Source: Undibacterium parvum
GTDB taxonomy: Bacteria; Pseudomonadota; Gammaproteobacteria; Burkholderiales; Burkholderiaceae_D
Assembly (NCBI RefSeq): GCF_003955735.1
Contig: NZ_CP034464.1
Span: 558,001-622,000 of the forward strand
Length of the DNA: 64,000 nt
Direction: 5' to 3'
A program made the translations under genes and the position numbers. Positions 27,521 through 37,659 of this stretch are shown here, piece after piece (positions within the stretch are counted from its first letter, which is position 1; each line of letters starts with the position of its first letter). The notes under the pieces are model-generated. The model was given only the letters and a program-made list of their open reading frames with translations. It ran no database searches and was not told the origin of the DNA.

Positions 27521-28561
27521 TTATTCGCTAACTGCTAACGGTGGTAATAAAGGCACGCCTAGTTGCACCCTGACTTTATTCTCTATTTCGTGCGCCAAGG
27601 CTGGGCGTTCTACCAGGAAATTACGCGCATTATCCTTACCTTGTCCAATACGCTCACCGTTATAGCTATACCAAGAACCAGCTTTCTCAATAATTTTTGC
27701 ATCGGCACCCAGATCCAAAATTTCGCCTTCGCGCGACGTACCTGCTCCATAAAGAATATCAAAATGTGCCTCTTTAAACGGCGGCGCAACTTTATTCTTG
27801 ACGACTTTAACTTTAGTCTCATTCCCGATCACTTCATCGCCTGATTTGATCGAGCCGGTACGTCGAATATCCAATCGAACAGAAGCATAAAATTTCAATG
27901 CATTACCACCGGTAGTGGTTTCTGGACTGCCGAACATAACACCGATTTTCATACGAATTTGGTTAATGAAAATCACCAAAGTATTGGTACGATTAATACT
28001 GCCCGTTAATTTTCGCAATGCCTGCGACATTAGACGCGCTTGCAAACCTGGCAGAGAATCGCCCATATCACCTTCAATTTCGGCGCGTGGAGTCAGTGCA
28101 GCAACAGAATCGATGACAATCAGATCAACACTACCTGAGCGCACTAAAGCATCCGTAATTTCCAATGCCTGCTCACCAGTATCAGGTTGAGAAATCAAGA
28201 GATCAGGGAGATTAACGCCTAATTTCTGGGCATAACCGACATCCAGTGCATGCTCGGCATCAATAAACGCACATGTTCCGCCTAGTTTTTGCATTTCTGC
28301 AATGACTTGCAAAGTCAGAGTGGTCTTACCGGAAGACTCAGGTCCGTAAATCTCAACCACGCGACCACGCGGCAAGCCACCGACACCCAGCGCAATATCT
28401 AAGCCCAAAGAGCCTGTAGAAACAACTTGAATTTCTTCTATAACTGCACCATCAGCGAGGCGCATGACCGAGCCCTTACCAAACTGTTTTTCAATTTGCG
28501 CCAGTGCGGCAGCTAGAGCCTTACTCTTTTCAGAGCTGTTGTCAGATTTTTTATCGTCCAT
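27521..28561 (-). CDS. recA: RecA recombinase
   Basis: 346 residues. Walker [11 protein letters not shown], Walker [11 protein letters not shown], the catalytic Glu in [19 protein letters not shown], and the L1/L2 DNA-binding loops ([15 protein letters not shown] and [20 protein letters not shown]) are all present. Catalyses strand exchange and triggers LexA self-cleavage. A LexA-like box lies 60-80 bp upstream, and a terminator separates it from recX. Confidence 0.98.
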   Translation of the reverse strand: MDDKKSDNSSEKSKALAAALAQIEKQFGKGSVMRLADGAVIEEIQVVSTGSLGLDIALGVGGLPRGRVVEIYGPESSGKTTLTLQVIAEMQKLGGTCAFIDAEHALDVGYAQKLGVNLPDLLISQPDTGEQALEITDALVRSGSVDLIVIDSVAALTPRAEIEGDMGDSLPGLQARLMSQALRKLTGSINRTNTLVIFINQIRMKIGVMFGSPETTTGGNALKFYASVRLDIRRTGSIKSGDEVIGNETKVKVVKNKVAPPFKEAHFDILYGAGTSREGEILDLGADAKIIEKAGSWYSYNGERIGQGKDNARNFLVERPALAHEIENKVRVQLGVPLLPPLAVSE

Positions 28562-28620
28562 AAATTCTTTCAGTTAAGAGCAAGCAACAAGATGAGTCTT
28601 TAAAATGCGTCCAATAACGA

Positions 28621-28640
28621 CACTGTATAAAAAATCAGTA
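28621..28640 (-). promoter_or_regulatory. LexA (SOS) box upstream of recA
   Basis: The 20-mer CACTGTATAAAAAATCAGTA has inverted CTG half-sites spaced as in the proteobacterial LexA consensus TACTGTATATATATACAGTA, with 14 of 20 positions matching. It is about 60 bp upstream of the recA ATG. On the minus strand a TTGCAT -35-like box precedes it, so the box would cover the -10 region, though the spacer is only 15 bp. Confidence 0.75.
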
Positions 28641-28760
28641 GTTTATGCAAGCATCATTTTATTAAATTTGAATAATCTCTTTTTTTATACACCGACGATG
28701 AGCCCAAAAACCGTATGCAACCCTCGATCGCACAACAAACGTAGACCTTGATGCTGGCGC

Positions 28761-29696
28761 TCAACGCATTGTGGCAATCATCTGCTCCAATTTGAGTGTA
28801 TCCGCACAGAACATACGTATCCCCTCTGCCAGTTTTTCGGTTGCCATTGCATCTTCATTTAAGTGGAAGCGAAAAGAGTTTTCATCCATGGCTAACTTCT
28901 GCAAATCCGATGCCTGCGCCGCCTCTTTATTCAATTTTGGAGTCAAGCTAACGGTGGAATCACTTAATTTTTGCAACAGGTCAGGGCTAATCGTGAGTAA
29001 ATCACAGCCCGCCAGCTCTAAAATCTGGGAAGTATTGCGGAAGCTCGCGCCCATAATTTCGGTGGCGTAGCCAAATTTTCGGTAGTAGGTATAGATCTTT
29101 TTCACAGACAAGACTCCTGGGTCATCCGCACCATAAATTTCTTGCCCAGTCTGTTTCTTATACCAGTCATAAATTCGACCAACGAATGGCGAGATTAATT
29201 GTGCACCAGCCTCCGCACAGGCGATCGCTTGCGGCAGGCAAAATAACAGTGTCATATTACAGCGTATGCCTTCTTTCTCTAATATTCGAGCAGCCTGTAT
29301 CCCCTCCCATGTAGAGGCAATTTTTATCAATACTCTCTCTTGAGGAATCCCGGCCTCTTGATACAAGGCGATTAAATGTCGACCTTTGGCGACCGTTTTT
29401 TCTGTATCAAACGATAGTCGTGCATCCGTTTCAGTAGAGACCCGACCCGGTACGATTTCGAGGATTTTTAGACCAAATGCAATCAACAGACGGTCAATAA
29501 TTTCATCTATCGATTTGCTCGCGTGCTGCTGTAAAACTCGCTCCAATAATGGCAGATATTCGGTTTTTTGCACCGCTTTCAATATCAAGGATGGATTGGT
29601 TGTCGCGTCACGCGGTGCATACGCTTGCATGGATTGAAAGTCGCCAGTATCAGCAACGACGGTGGTGTACTGCTTGAGTTGTTCAAGTTGATTCAT
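28761..29696 (-). CDS. tal: Transaldolase B
   Basis: 311 residues, the usual size of TalB. Moves a dihydroxyacetone unit between sugar phosphates in the non-oxidative pentose phosphate pathway. The N-terminal [28 protein letters not shown], the Schiff-base lysine in [16 protein letters not shown], and [14 protein letters not shown] are conserved. It is 22 bp downstream of selD; the two functions are unrelated, so the co-direction is probably incidental. Confidence 0.96.
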   Translation of the reverse strand: MNQLEQLKQYTTVVADTGDFQSMQAYAPRDATTNPSLILKAVQKTEYLPLLERVLQQHASKSIDEIIDRLLIAFGLKILEIVPGRVSTETDARLSFDTEKTVAKGRHLIALYQEAGIPQERVLIKIASTWEGIQAARILEKEGIRCNMTLLFCLPQAIACAEAGAQLISPFVGRIYDWYKKQTGQEIYGADDPGVLSVKKIYTYYRKFGYATEIMGASFRNTSQILELAGCDLLTISPDLLQKLSDSTVSLTPKLNKEAAQASDLQKLAMDENSFRFHLNEDAMATEKLAEGIRMFCADTLKLEQMIATMR

Positions 29697-29718
29697 ATAA
29701 AATTTCGCGTAAAAAAGA

Positions 29719-30771
29719 TCAAGGGTTTACTTCTACTATACTTGTTCCCGCAACAATATCACCTATTACGGATGCATCCAAAAAATCACCGCTTCTAAAT
29801 ATTTCTAAAACCCGCTCTACCGAGCCAGCATCACAGGCTACTAATAAGCCACCCGAGGTTTGCGGATCACTCAACAAAGCTTGCTGTACAGCACTTACTC
29901 CATTAAGTTTGACGTCCTTACCGTAAGCCTCCCAATTTCGTGCCGATGCGCCCGTGATATAACCGGCCTCAGCCAGTTGCGCCACTTGTGGCAATAAAGG
30001 GATCGTTGACATGTTCAAGCGCGCACCAACTTGCGCGCCACGACACACTTCCAACAGGTGTCCAAGCAAACCGAATCCAGTAACATCGGTCATGGCACTC
30101 ACCCCATCCAAGGCGGACAGTGCTTGCCCTGGCTTATTCAACTTAGTCGTATTCGCAATCATGCTGGCATATCCGGCATCATCTAAGGCTTGTTTTTTCA
30201 GCGCCGCCGACAAGATGCCAACGCCGATAGGCTTGCCAAGTATGAGCTTGTCACCCACTTTGGCATCGGAATTGCGCTTGAGTTTAGTAGGGTGAATTAA
30301 GCCCAATACCACCAAACCGTAAATTGGTTCTACTGAATCTATCGTATGTCCACCTGCTATTGGGATACCCGCTTGCGCGCAAATACTCTCACCGCCCTGG
30401 ATCACTTGCCCAATCACCTCTAACGGCAACTGGTTAATTGGCATGCCCACTAAAGCCAAGGCCATGATAGGTGTGCCGCCCATCGCATAGACGTCAGAAA
30501 TCGCATTGGTTGCAGCTATTCGGCCAAAATCATAAGGATCATCGACGATAGGCATAAAAAAATCAGTAGTCGCAATCAGCGCCTGCTCGTCGTTGAGTTT
30601 ATATACTGCGGCATCGTCAGAGGTTTCAATACCAACCATTAAGGCCGCAGGCACCGGAAAGCCGGTCGATTTTTTTAATATCTCGGCCAGTACACCGGGC
30701 GCAATTTTGCAACCGCAGCCACCACCGTGCGAGAAAGAAGTCAGCCTTATCGGAGTTTCATTCGTATTCAT
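29719..30771 (-). CDS. selD: Selenide, water dikinase SelD
   Basis: 350 residues. Makes selenophosphate from selenide and ATP for selenocysteine or 2-selenouridine. The N-terminal [12 protein letters not shown] has cysteine at the catalytic position rather than selenocysteine, followed by the essential Lys. Further blocks: [34 protein letters not shown] and [14 protein letters not shown]. The users of selenophosphate (SelA/SelB or MnmH) are not in this window. Confidence 0.96.
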   Translation of the reverse strand: MNTNETPIRLTSFSHGGGCGCKIAPGVLAEILKKSTGFPVPAALMVGIETSDDAAVYKLNDEQALIATTDFFMPIVDDPYDFGRIAATNAISDVYAMGGTPIMALALVGMPINQLPLEVIGQVIQGGESICAQAGIPIAGGHTIDSVEPIYGLVVLGLIHPTKLKRNSDAKVGDKLILGKPIGVGILSAALKKQALDDAGYASMIANTTKLNKPGQALSALDGVSAMTDVTGFGLLGHLLEVCRGAQVGARLNMSTIPLLPQVAQLAEAGYITGASARNWEAYGKDVKLNGVSAVQQALLSDPQTSGGLLVACDAGSVERVLEIFRSGDFLDASVIGDIVAGTSIVEVNP

Positions 30772-31117
30772 CTAGACAACCTTTTAGAGTGCGTTAGTAT
30801 TTCAAGCGATTATTTCGTACTAAGCTAGTATTTAACAACAGAACAATCGAAGTGCATGTCACTAACGAAAAAAAATCTCGGCGCACCACAACAAATGAAC
30901 GGACATCGCTGCTAAGTTAAGCCCACAATTATACGCTGAGCCTGTTACCACGTTCGGTAACGCCTGCACGCGCGAAATTTCAATAGCAGAGCAAACACTC
31001 ACTCATGCGTTACCACATAAAAAATTCTGTCGGAACTTTGCGAACACTTTAACGAATTTAGAATCTGCCGATGCTAGCGTCTGAATTGAACTTGCGGTTA
31101 AAAGAAAGCGACCATAA
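30772..31117. other. Gene-free interval between selD and the rhlE terminator
   Basis: About 346 bp with no credible frame, repeat or RNA gene that I can see. It presumably contains the selD promoter close to 30800; no distinct boxes were identified. The rhlE terminator follows immediately. Confidence 0.5.
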
Positions 31118-31145
31118 AAAAACGGGCACTTACGTGCCCGTTTTT
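31118..31145 (-). terminator. Rho-independent terminator after rhlE
   Basis: Perfect 12-bp arms AAAAACGGGCAC and GTGCCCGTTTTT with a four-base loop, ending in T on the minus strand. It begins 32 bp past the rhlE stop. Confidence 0.93.
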
Positions 31146-31176
31146 AATTTACTGATGCGTTGCAACTTCTTGCCGA

Positions 31177-32643
31177 TTACCGATCGCCGAATGAGCGACG
31201 GTTACCGTTAGCATCGCCAGAGCGTGGGTTGCTACCCTTGTAACCACCACCAACCTCACTACGTGGTCCATTGCTAGATGGGCTATTTGGTTTACTGAAG
31301 GTACGCTGGCCTGGCTTGCTACTATTGCCATTAGAGTTCGCACCATAGCCGCCGCCACTAGAACGTGTATCACCCGGTTTCCAGCCACCTGGTTTGCGCG
31401 CTGTAGAGCGTGAAGCAACGGCACTCTTCTTAGGCTCAAAACCTTCGATGACATCGACTGGTATCAATTGTTTAGTGAAGCGCTCGATACGCTTTACGTT
31501 GATGCCTTCAGCATGATTTACCAAAGAAATCGCTACACCATTACGGCCAGCGCGACCAGTACGACCGATACGATGGACGTAATCCTCTGGGAATTTAGGT
31601 AAATCGTAGTTAAATACGTGAGTAATCGCTGGAACGTCGATACCACGAGCAGCAACGTCGGTCGCCACCAAGACACGAACCTGACCACGACGCAAAGCAT
31701 CTAAAGTACGGTTACGGGCACCTTGATGCATGTCGCCATGCAAGGCGGCAGCAGCAAAACCAGCGATATTCAAACGGTCTGCGATGGTATCAGCATCACG
31801 CTTAGTTGCAGTAAATACAACGGCTTGATCAACCGACTCATCACGTAACAAATGATCGAGCATACGATTTTTGTGCGACAGATCATCAACGAAGTGAACT
31901 TTTTGCGTAATGTTTTCGTGCTTAGTCGCAGAACCGGCGATCTGAATGATCATAGGATCTTTAGTGATACGGCGCGCCATATTACCGACGACGCCATCAA
32001 GCGTAGCGGAGAACAGCATGGTTTGACGTGACTCTGGAGTCGCGGCAACGATTTTTTCGATATCATCGATAAAACCCATATCCAACATGCGATCCGCTTC
32101 ATCCAAAACCAAAATTTCTAATTCAGAAAAATCGATCTTGCCCGATTCCATGTGATCAATCAAACGACCTGGAGTGGCGACCAAAATTTCTGGATTGCGT
32201 GACAGTAATTGCATTTGCTTAGGGTAAGGCATACCACCCAAGATAGACACAGCCTTGATCTTACGTGAGTAAGCACTGTATTTTTCTGTTGCTGTAGTCA
32301 CTTGCAAGGCTAATTCACGGGTTGGTGTCAATACCAACATTTTTGGTTTAGCTGCTTGAAAACGTGGACGTTCGCCACGTGAACGGGCCGACTGACGCTC
32401 CTGATTTGGCGTCTTGTCAGCGGCAGTTACTTCGAGGCTGTCGGCTGCAGTTGCAAATTTATGCAAGGCTGGCAACATAAAAGCCGCTGTTTTTCCTGAA
32501 CCCGTCTGGGAAGAAACCAGCAAGTCACGTCCCGCGATCGCGGCAGGCACAGCCTGGATCTGTACCGCTGTAGGGTCTGTGTAACCACTGTCAGTGATAG
32601 CGCGGAGTATGGACGTGTGCAGGCCTAGTGTTTCAAAAGTCAT
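31177..32643 (-). CDS. rhlE: DEAD-box RNA helicase, RhlE type
   Basis: 488 residues. Helicase motifs in order: the Q motif with YTDPTAVQIQAVPA, SSQTGSGKTAAF (I), LTPTRELALQ (Ia), VLDEADRMLDMGF (II), FSATLD (III), VATDVAARGIDVP (V) and HRIGRTGRAG (VI). A Ser/Gly/Asn/Arg-rich disordered tail of about 90 residues follows, typical of RNA-binding RhlE tails. RhlE enzymes remodel ribosomal and other RNAs, often at low temperature. Divergent from the modA operon. Confidence 0.94.
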   Translation of the reverse strand: MTFETLGLHTSILRAITDSGYTDPTAVQIQAVPAAIAGRDLLVSSQTGSGKTAAFMLPALHKFATAADSLEVTAADKTPNQERQSARSRGERPRFQAAKPKMLVLTPTRELALQVTTATEKYSAYSRKIKAVSILGGMPYPKQMQLLSRNPEILVATPGRLIDHMESGKIDFSELEILVLDEADRMLDMGFIDDIEKIVAATPESRQTMLFSATLDGVVGNMARRITKDPMIIQIAGSATKHENITQKVHFVDDLSHKNRMLDHLLRDESVDQAVVFTATKRDADTIADRLNIAGFAAAALHGDMHQGARNRTLDALRRGQVRVLVATDVAARGIDVPAITHVFNYDLPKFPEDYVHRIGRTGRAGRNGVAISLVNHAEGINVKRIERFTKQLIPVDVIEGFEPKKSAVASRSTARKPGGWKPGDTRSSGGGYGANSNGNSSKPGQRTFSKPNSPSSNGPRSEVGGGYKGSNPRSGDANGNRRSFGDR

Positions 32644-33025
32644 TTAATTTATCTTTCGTTATATATCTACGCCTGGCAAAAGCAAGGCGCGCAAAAAAGC
32701 AGCGTCAACCAACGCGAAATGAACAAAGAAAACCAGTTTCAAAATGAAACGAGAGCGGTATACGATGAAATTTCGGCACAAAAGCTTTGCGCCGGGATGA
32801 TGTCTTTTAAGGATCAAGACATACAGGGCGGGAGGGCTTTCACATTGCTACATCTATTACTACCAGATGCGCATAGGCTACGGAGCTGCAGTAGCACCAC
32901 AAGAATATATTGCAGTGCAAAAAAGTGACTATACAGTATTTCCAATAAAAATGCACCTAATTCTTGACTTGCTGCAGGTTTTCAGCAAAGAGTCCTCGCA
33001 TAATTCCATTAACAAGATCGATTAC
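32644..33025. other. Divergent promoter region between rhlE and modA
   Basis: About 380 bp separating divergent genes. A small hairpin, ATGTCTT (32800-32806) with AAGACAT (32816-32822), is the only structure I noticed. I see no clear ModE operator of the TATAT-type inverted repeat. Short overlapping frames here do not look like genes. Confidence 0.5.
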
Positions 33026-33856
33026 ATGCATTCATATCTAGCTAGCCTGCATAATACACAACTTATCCATAACCAAAAAAAAATCATCGTGATCTACAGA
33101 CTGCTCATTGCCCCGACAATCGCATTATTTAGCCTAGTTTTTTTTCAACATACTGCTAGCGCGGCGACTCTCACCGTCGCAGTCGCTGCGAATTTACAAT
33201 ATGCCTTGGAGGAGATTAAAACCGAATTCAAGAAGGAGACTGGGCAAGATCTACAGTTAAGCTACGGCTCGTCGGGCAAGTTTGTGACTCAAATTATCAA
33301 TGGTGCTCCTTTTGACGTATTCCTCTCAGCTGATATGGCGTATCCAGACTACTTATATCAACAGTCTTACGCCACCGCCGCACCGAAAATCTATGCCTAT
33401 GGCAGTTTAGTATTATGGAGCATAAAAAAACAGGATTTAGCTCAATGGCAAAGCCTGTTAATTGGCAATTCAGTCTCTAAAATTGCCTTGGCCAATCCTA
33501 AAACTGCGCCCTACGGAAGGGAAGCGATGAACGCGCTGAGCTACTACAAACTCGAGACGCGTTTAAAGCCGAAACTAGTGTTTGGGGATAGCATTTCACA
33601 GACCAATCAGTACATCCATTCTGGCCTTGCAGATATAGGATTTACTGCGAAGTCTGTGGTACTTTCCCGTGAAATGAAAGATCAGGGTAGCTGGATAGAA
33701 ATTCCGCCCGAATCGTATCAGCCTATCGCGCAAGGAGCGATCATACTCAAGCACGGTAAGGAGAATAACCCCATACCTGCACAACAGTTTTACGATTTTC
33801 TATCTTCGGCAAAAGCGCGGGCGATCTTCCAAAAAAGCGGATATACCCTACCATGA
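33026..33856 (+). CDS. modA: Molybdate ABC transporter substrate-binding protein ModA
   Basis: 276 residues if started at the ATG at 33026. A hydrophobic signal core ends at HTASA, then the mature protein begins ATLTVAVAANLQYALEEI. Oxyanion-binding residues are expected in YGSSGKFVTQI and the later Tyr/Ser segments; FDVFLSADMAYPDYL is a ModA hallmark. Start is uncertain: an in-frame GTG at 33089 would give a shorter, more usual signal peptide, while the frame is open back to 32867. First gene of the mod operon, overlapping the next by ATGA. Confidence 0.92.
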   Translation: MHSYLASLHNTQLIHNQKKIIVIYRLLIAPTIALFSLVFFQHTASAATLTVAVAANLQYALEEIKTEFKKETGQDLQLSYGSSGKFVTQIINGAPFDVFLSADMAYPDYLYQQSYATAAPKIYAYGSLVLWSIKKQDLAQWQSLLIGNSVSKIALANPKTAPYGREAMNALSYYKLETRLKPKLVFGDSISQTNQYIHSGLADIGFTAKSVVLSREMKDQGSWIEIPPESYQPIAQGAIILKHGKENNPIPAQQFYDFLSSAKARAIFQKSGYTLP

Positions 33857-34263
33857 ACATCTTATGCGGCCAGATCGCGGCAATTGAAGCGCATGGCAGC
33901 GTTGCTATCGTTGATGTCAGTGTAGACTGCCATCGATTTACCGCTACGCTACTTGGCAGCCCTGAGCAACTAACTCAATGGAAAACAGGTCAGTCGGTGC
34001 AATTGCTGTTTAAAGAGAGTGAAGTCGCGCTGGCAAAGAATTTATCTGGGCAAATCAGCCTCAGAAATCGCTTACCCGGCCGGGTAACTGCCATCGAAGT
34101 CGGACAGGTTTTAACCCGCGCGCTCATAGATATGGATGGTTTGCAGTTCAGCTCTATCATTACCTCACGCTCAGCACGCGGTTTACAACTGGCGGTCGGC
34201 GATCTGGTTGAAGGTTTAGTAAAGTCGAATGAAATGAGTTTAATTTCGGTAGAGGATGCATGA
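33853..34263 (+). CDS. Molybdopterin-binding (Mop/TOBE) di-domain protein
   Basis: 136 residues forming two Mop/TOBE-like segments: GQIAAIEAHGSVAIVDVSV at the start and RNRLPGRVTAIEVGQVLTRALI in the second half. Such proteins bind molybdate or tungstate in small oligomers, for storage or homeostasis. Overlaps modA and modB by 4 bp each (ATGA), so all three are translationally coupled. Likely takes the place of the TOBE units of ModE or ModC. Confidence 0.85.
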   Translation: MNILCGQIAAIEAHGSVAIVDVSVDCHRFTATLLGSPEQLTQWKTGQSVQLLFKESEVALAKNLSGQISLRNRLPGRVTAIEVGQVLTRALIDMDGLQFSSIITSRSARGLQLAVGDLVEGLVKSNEMSLISVEDA

Positions 34264-34949
34264 TTTTTTTGAACCTGGACTGGGGTCCCTTACTGCTGAC
34301 TTTTAAATTAGCGGCAATCACCACTTTAATACTATTCCTGCTAGGACTCCCTCTCGCGTATAGCCTAGCGTTTTCGCGTAGCCGCTTTAAGCCCTTGTTT
34401 GAAGCCAGTGTCAGTATGCCCTTAGTGCTACCGCCGTCAGTACTGGGATTTTATCTGCTACTGGCGTTTAGTCCGCAACAGGGCTTAGGGCTATGGCTAG
34501 CGCAGACCCTCGATATTCGTCTGGTGTTCAGCTTTGCCGGACTGGTGATAGCCTCGGTGATTTTTAGCTTGCCGTTTATGGTGCACCCACTACAATCGGG
34601 ATTGCAAAATATCCCCTATTCCCTGGTCGAGGCGTCTCGCACTTTGGGCAAGTCTGATTTGCACACCTTATTTCGTGTCCTGCTACCGAATATCAAATCA
34701 TCTGTGCTGGCAGGTATAGTCATGACCTTTGCTCACACCATAGGTGAATTTGGTGTCGTCTTGATGATAGGTGGCAATATCCCTGGTGTGACAAAAGTGG
34801 CTTCCATCGCGATTTACGATGAAGTCGAGAGCCTAAATTATGCCGCTGCGCATACTTACGCACTGCTGTTATCGCTCATCAGCTTCGCGGTCTTGCTGCT
34901 GGTTTATACCAATAATCGGCGCGCCGCCCTGCCGCTAACGCGCAATTGA
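34260..34949 (+). CDS. modB: Molybdate ABC transporter permease ModB
   Basis: 229 residues with five to six membrane helices. The EAA cytoplasmic loop that contacts the ATPase reads EASRTLGKSDLHTLFRV, and LAYSLAFSRSRFKPLFEA followed by LPLVLPPSVLGFYLL-type sequence is typical of ModB. Carries molybdate handed over by ModA through the inner membrane. Confidence 0.95.
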   Translation: MIFLNLDWGPLLLTFKLAAITTLILFLLGLPLAYSLAFSRSRFKPLFEASVSMPLVLPPSVLGFYLLLAFSPQQGLGLWLAQTLDIRLVFSFAGLVIASVIFSLPFMVHPLQSGLQNIPYSLVEASRTLGKSDLHTLFRVLLPNIKSSVLAGIVMTFAHTIGEFGVVLMIGGNIPGVTKVASIAIYDEVESLNYAAAHTYALLLSLISFAVLLLVYTNNRRAALPLTRN

Positions 34950-34962
34950 ATACCTCACGCAC

Positions 34963-35832
34963 ATGCTAGAACTTGATCTGCAAAAAAATCTGCGTAGCAA
35001 CTCCTCTTCGATAGAGATCGCGGTCAGCTTTACCGCAGAGTCGCATGATTTCGTGTCTTTGTTCGGGCCCTCCGGCGCCGGTAAAACCACGCTGTTGCGC
35101 ATGCTGGCTGGCTTGACACAGCCGGATCAAGGGCGACTGGTGCTTGATGGCGTGACCTGGTTTGACTCGGCAAAAAAAATTAATCTAACGCCGCAGCAAC
35201 GCTCTATAGGCTTGGTATTCCAAGACTACGCACTGTTTCCGAATATGAACGTCAGGGACAATGTTACCTATGGCGCGCAAAAAAATCAGGGTGCATGGAT
35301 AGACCATTTATTGCAGCTAACAGGCTTAAACGAATTTAAAAATAGCTTGCCTAGCACCCTCTCGGGCGGCCAAAAGCAAAGAGTCGCGCTGGCGCGCGCC
35401 CTAGCACGCAAACCCAAGCTCTTGCTACTGGATGAGCCCTTGTCAGCACTCGATGGCAGCTTGCGCTCACAATTGCAAGACGAGTTACTGCAACTACATC
35501 AGGAGTGCCGACTGACCAGCATCTTGGTTAGTCACGACATAGGCGAGGTTTTTAAACTTTCGCAATGCGTGCATCAGATGGAAATGGGCAAAATTATTAA
35601 GTCAGGCACTCCGGCACAAGTCTTTTTACAGCAACGACTATCCGGCAAACTCAATCTGCGCGCGCAAGTGCTGGCAATCCGTAGGGAAGAAGTGATCTAC
35701 GTACTATCGCTATTAATCGCTCAGGATATCGTAGAGATTATTGCGGGAGAAGATGAGATAAAGGGCTTGAAGGTGGGAGATCAGATTGCGATCTCAAGCA
35801 AGGCTTTCAGCCCTTTGATTTTCAGGCTATAA
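34963..35832 (+). CDS. modC: Molybdate ABC transporter ATP-binding protein ModC
   Basis: 289 residues. Walker A FGPSGAGKTTLLRM, Q-loop VFQDYALFPNM, signature LSGGQKQRVALARAL, Walker B LLLLDEPLSALD and the H-loop SHD are intact. It is shorter than the usual about 350 residues: only a partial TOBE region remains after residue 225, which fits the presence of a separate Mop-type gene in the operon. Last gene; a convergent hairpin with fabI follows. Confidence 0.95.
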   Translation: MLELDLQKNLRSNSSSIEIAVSFTAESHDFVSLFGPSGAGKTTLLRMLAGLTQPDQGRLVLDGVTWFDSAKKINLTPQQRSIGLVFQDYALFPNMNVRDNVTYGAQKNQGAWIDHLLQLTGLNEFKNSLPSTLSGGQKQRVALARALARKPKLLLLDEPLSALDGSLRSQLQDELLQLHQECRLTSILVSHDIGEVFKLSQCVHQMEMGKIIKSGTPAQVFLQQRLSGKLNLRAQVLAIRREEVIYVLSLLIAQDIVEIIAGEDEIKGLKVGDQIAISSKAFSPLIFRL

Positions 35833-35834
35833 AA

Positions 35835-35866
35835 TTATGGCGCATTCGAACTGCAATGCGCCATAA
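35835..35866. terminator. Hairpin between modC and fabI
   Basis: 12-bp arms TTATGGCGCATT and AATGCGCCATAA around an 8-base loop, between the converging modC and fabI genes. There is no long T-run, so it is a probable rather than certain bidirectional terminator. Confidence 0.7.
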
Positions 35867-35898
35867 ATATACACAAACACACAAAATTAAAGCGCAGC

Positions 35899-36681
35899 CT
35901 ATTCCGGTGTCAGGCCCATTACGTGCGAGAAACCGCCATCGACATAGGTAATTTCACCAGTGATACCGCTGGCCAAAGGTGACAACAAGAAAGCGGCAGT
36001 ATTCCCCACTTCTTCTATCGTCACATTGCGGCGCAAGGGAGCATGTTCAGCCACGAAGCCGAGTAATTTACTGAAATCCTTGATGCCGCTAGCCGCCAGA
36101 GTCTTGATAGGACCGGCTGAAACGCCATTCACACGTATGCCTTTTTTGCCCAGGTTTTCTGCCAGATAGCGTACTGAAGCCTCTAAGGACGCTTTAGCCA
36201 AGCCCATGGTGTTGTAATAAGGTATCGCACGTATCGCTCCCAGATAGGACAACGTCAAAACAGAAGAACCTTCGTGCAACAGCGGCAATGCCGCTTTCGT
36301 CATCGCCGGGAAGCTATAAGCTGAAATATCGTGAGCGACTTTAAATGCTTCGCGTGAGAAGCCATCGAGGAAATCACCGGCAATCGCTTCGCGTGGAGCG
36401 AAACCAATTGCATGCACCAAGCCATCCAGGCGATCCCAATGTTTGGCCAGATCGGTAAACACCGCATCGATTTGTTCATCGCTACTGACGTCACAATCAA
36501 AAATCAAGTCGCTGCCGAACTCTTTGGCGAAATCAGTAATTCTGTCTTTAAAACGCTCGCCCACATAAGTGAAAGCCAATTCAGCGCCTTCGCGCTTACA
36601 GGCCTGTGCGATGCCATAAGCGATAGAACGGTTTGACAACAAACCGGTGATCAGAATTTTTTTGCCTTGCAGAAATGCCAT
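35899..36681 (-). CDS. fabI: Enoyl-ACP reductase FabI
   Basis: 260 residues from the ATG at 36681 with a GGAG ribosome site; the frame continues to 36747 without family support. FabI reduces the enoyl-ACP double bond in fatty acid elongation using NADH. Motifs: [20 protein letters not shown] at the cofactor site, [20 protein letters not shown] with the catalytic Tyr-(x)6-Lys pair, and [20 protein letters not shown]. Single-gene transcript by position. Confidence 0.96.
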   Translation of the reverse strand: MAFLQGKKILITGLLSNRSIAYGIAQACKREGAELAFTYVGERFKDRITDFAKEFGSDLIFDCDVSSDEQIDAVFTDLAKHWDRLDGLVHAIGFAPREAIAGDFLDGFSREAFKVAHDISAYSFPAMTKAALPLLHEGSSVLTLSYLGAIRAIPYYNTMGLAKASLEASVRYLAENLGKKGIRVNGVSAGPIKTLAASGIKDFSKLLGFVAEHAPLRRNVTIEEVGNTAAFLLSPLASGITGEITYVDGGFSHVMGLTPE

Positions 36682-36955
36682 GGTAACTCCAGGTATTAGC
36701 GCAGTACTGGTGCGGCTTACAGGCCAAAAAGCCTTGAAGAACCGCATGGATACTGCGCTAAGGGTTTTATACTTATTTTATACAGTGTGCATCTACTCTA
36801 TTTAAACAGGTTCTGCGCTAGAACAAGCCTTTAGAGCGTTTACTCACTATTTACTCAATAGGGCGGAATTGTAGTTGTTCGCGCTTAAACGGGCAAATAT
36901 TAATTCTATTTTTGCCACAACAAGAATGCGAAAACCTAGCTAAGTAGCCGCCAAA

Positions 36956-37561
36956 CTATTTCTTTTTGCTGCCGAGGCGACTCTCTTTACCCTGCATAAG
37001 ATTACCGATATTGCTGGAATGACGATACACCAGCAAGGCACTCATGATAAAAATAGCGAGTAATTTCGGGTCTGGGCCGAACAACAAGCCATAATAAAAC
37101 GGCGCGAAAATGGCCGCGATCAAAGCGCCTAAGGACGAATAACGGAAGGCATACACCACCACGATCCAGGTAATCAGCGTGGCCAAGCCCAACCAGGGAT
37201 TTATCCCAAGCAAGACGCCGAGCGCAGTAGCGACGCCCTTGCCGCCCACAAATTTAAAGAATATTGGCCATAAGTGTCCCAAAAACACGGCTAGCGTCAC
37301 CAAGGCTACCGCAGTATCACCCAAGCCAAACTGTGTACCAAATTGCACCGTCAACCACACCGCCAACCAACCTTTCGCACCGTCACCTAGCAAAGTGAGC
37401 ACGGCTGCCGCCTTATTCCCACTGCGCAGCACATTGGTAGCACCCGGATTTTTGGAGCCATAAGTACGCGGGTCAGACAAGCGAAACAACTTGCTGACTA
37501 CCACAGCGAATGAAATTGATCCCAATAAATAGGCTGCCAACATTGCCAGTAAAGTATTCAT
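36956..37561 (-). CDS. plsY: Glycerol-3-phosphate acyltransferase PlsY
   Basis: 201 residues with five membrane helices. Uses acyl-phosphate to acylate glycerol 3-phosphate at sn-1, starting phospholipid synthesis. Conserved loops: [42 protein letters not shown], and [21 protein letters not shown]. Upstream of fabI by position but separated by 274 bp. Confidence 0.95.
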   Translation of the reverse strand: MNTLLAMLAAYLLGSISFAVVVSKLFRLSDPRTYGSKNPGATNVLRSGNKAAAVLTLLGDGAKGWLAVWLTVQFGTQFGLGDTAVALVTLAVFLGHLWPIFFKFVGGKGVATALGVLLGINPWLGLATLITWIVVVYAFRYSSLGALIAAIFAPFYYGLLFGPDPKLLAIFIMSALLVYRHSSNIGNLMQGKESRLGSKKK

Positions 37562-37659
37562 CTCTATTTTCCTAGTTTCTTATTTCTAGATTGTTTGTTT
37601 TATTTAATTTGATTTACTTTTATTTACTTGTTTCCGACAAGCAAAATATTTTATATCAA

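Noticed and set aside
31149-31454. 101-residue frame in the tail of rhlE
   Set aside because: Another frame of the low-complexity Gly/Ser/Asn tail.
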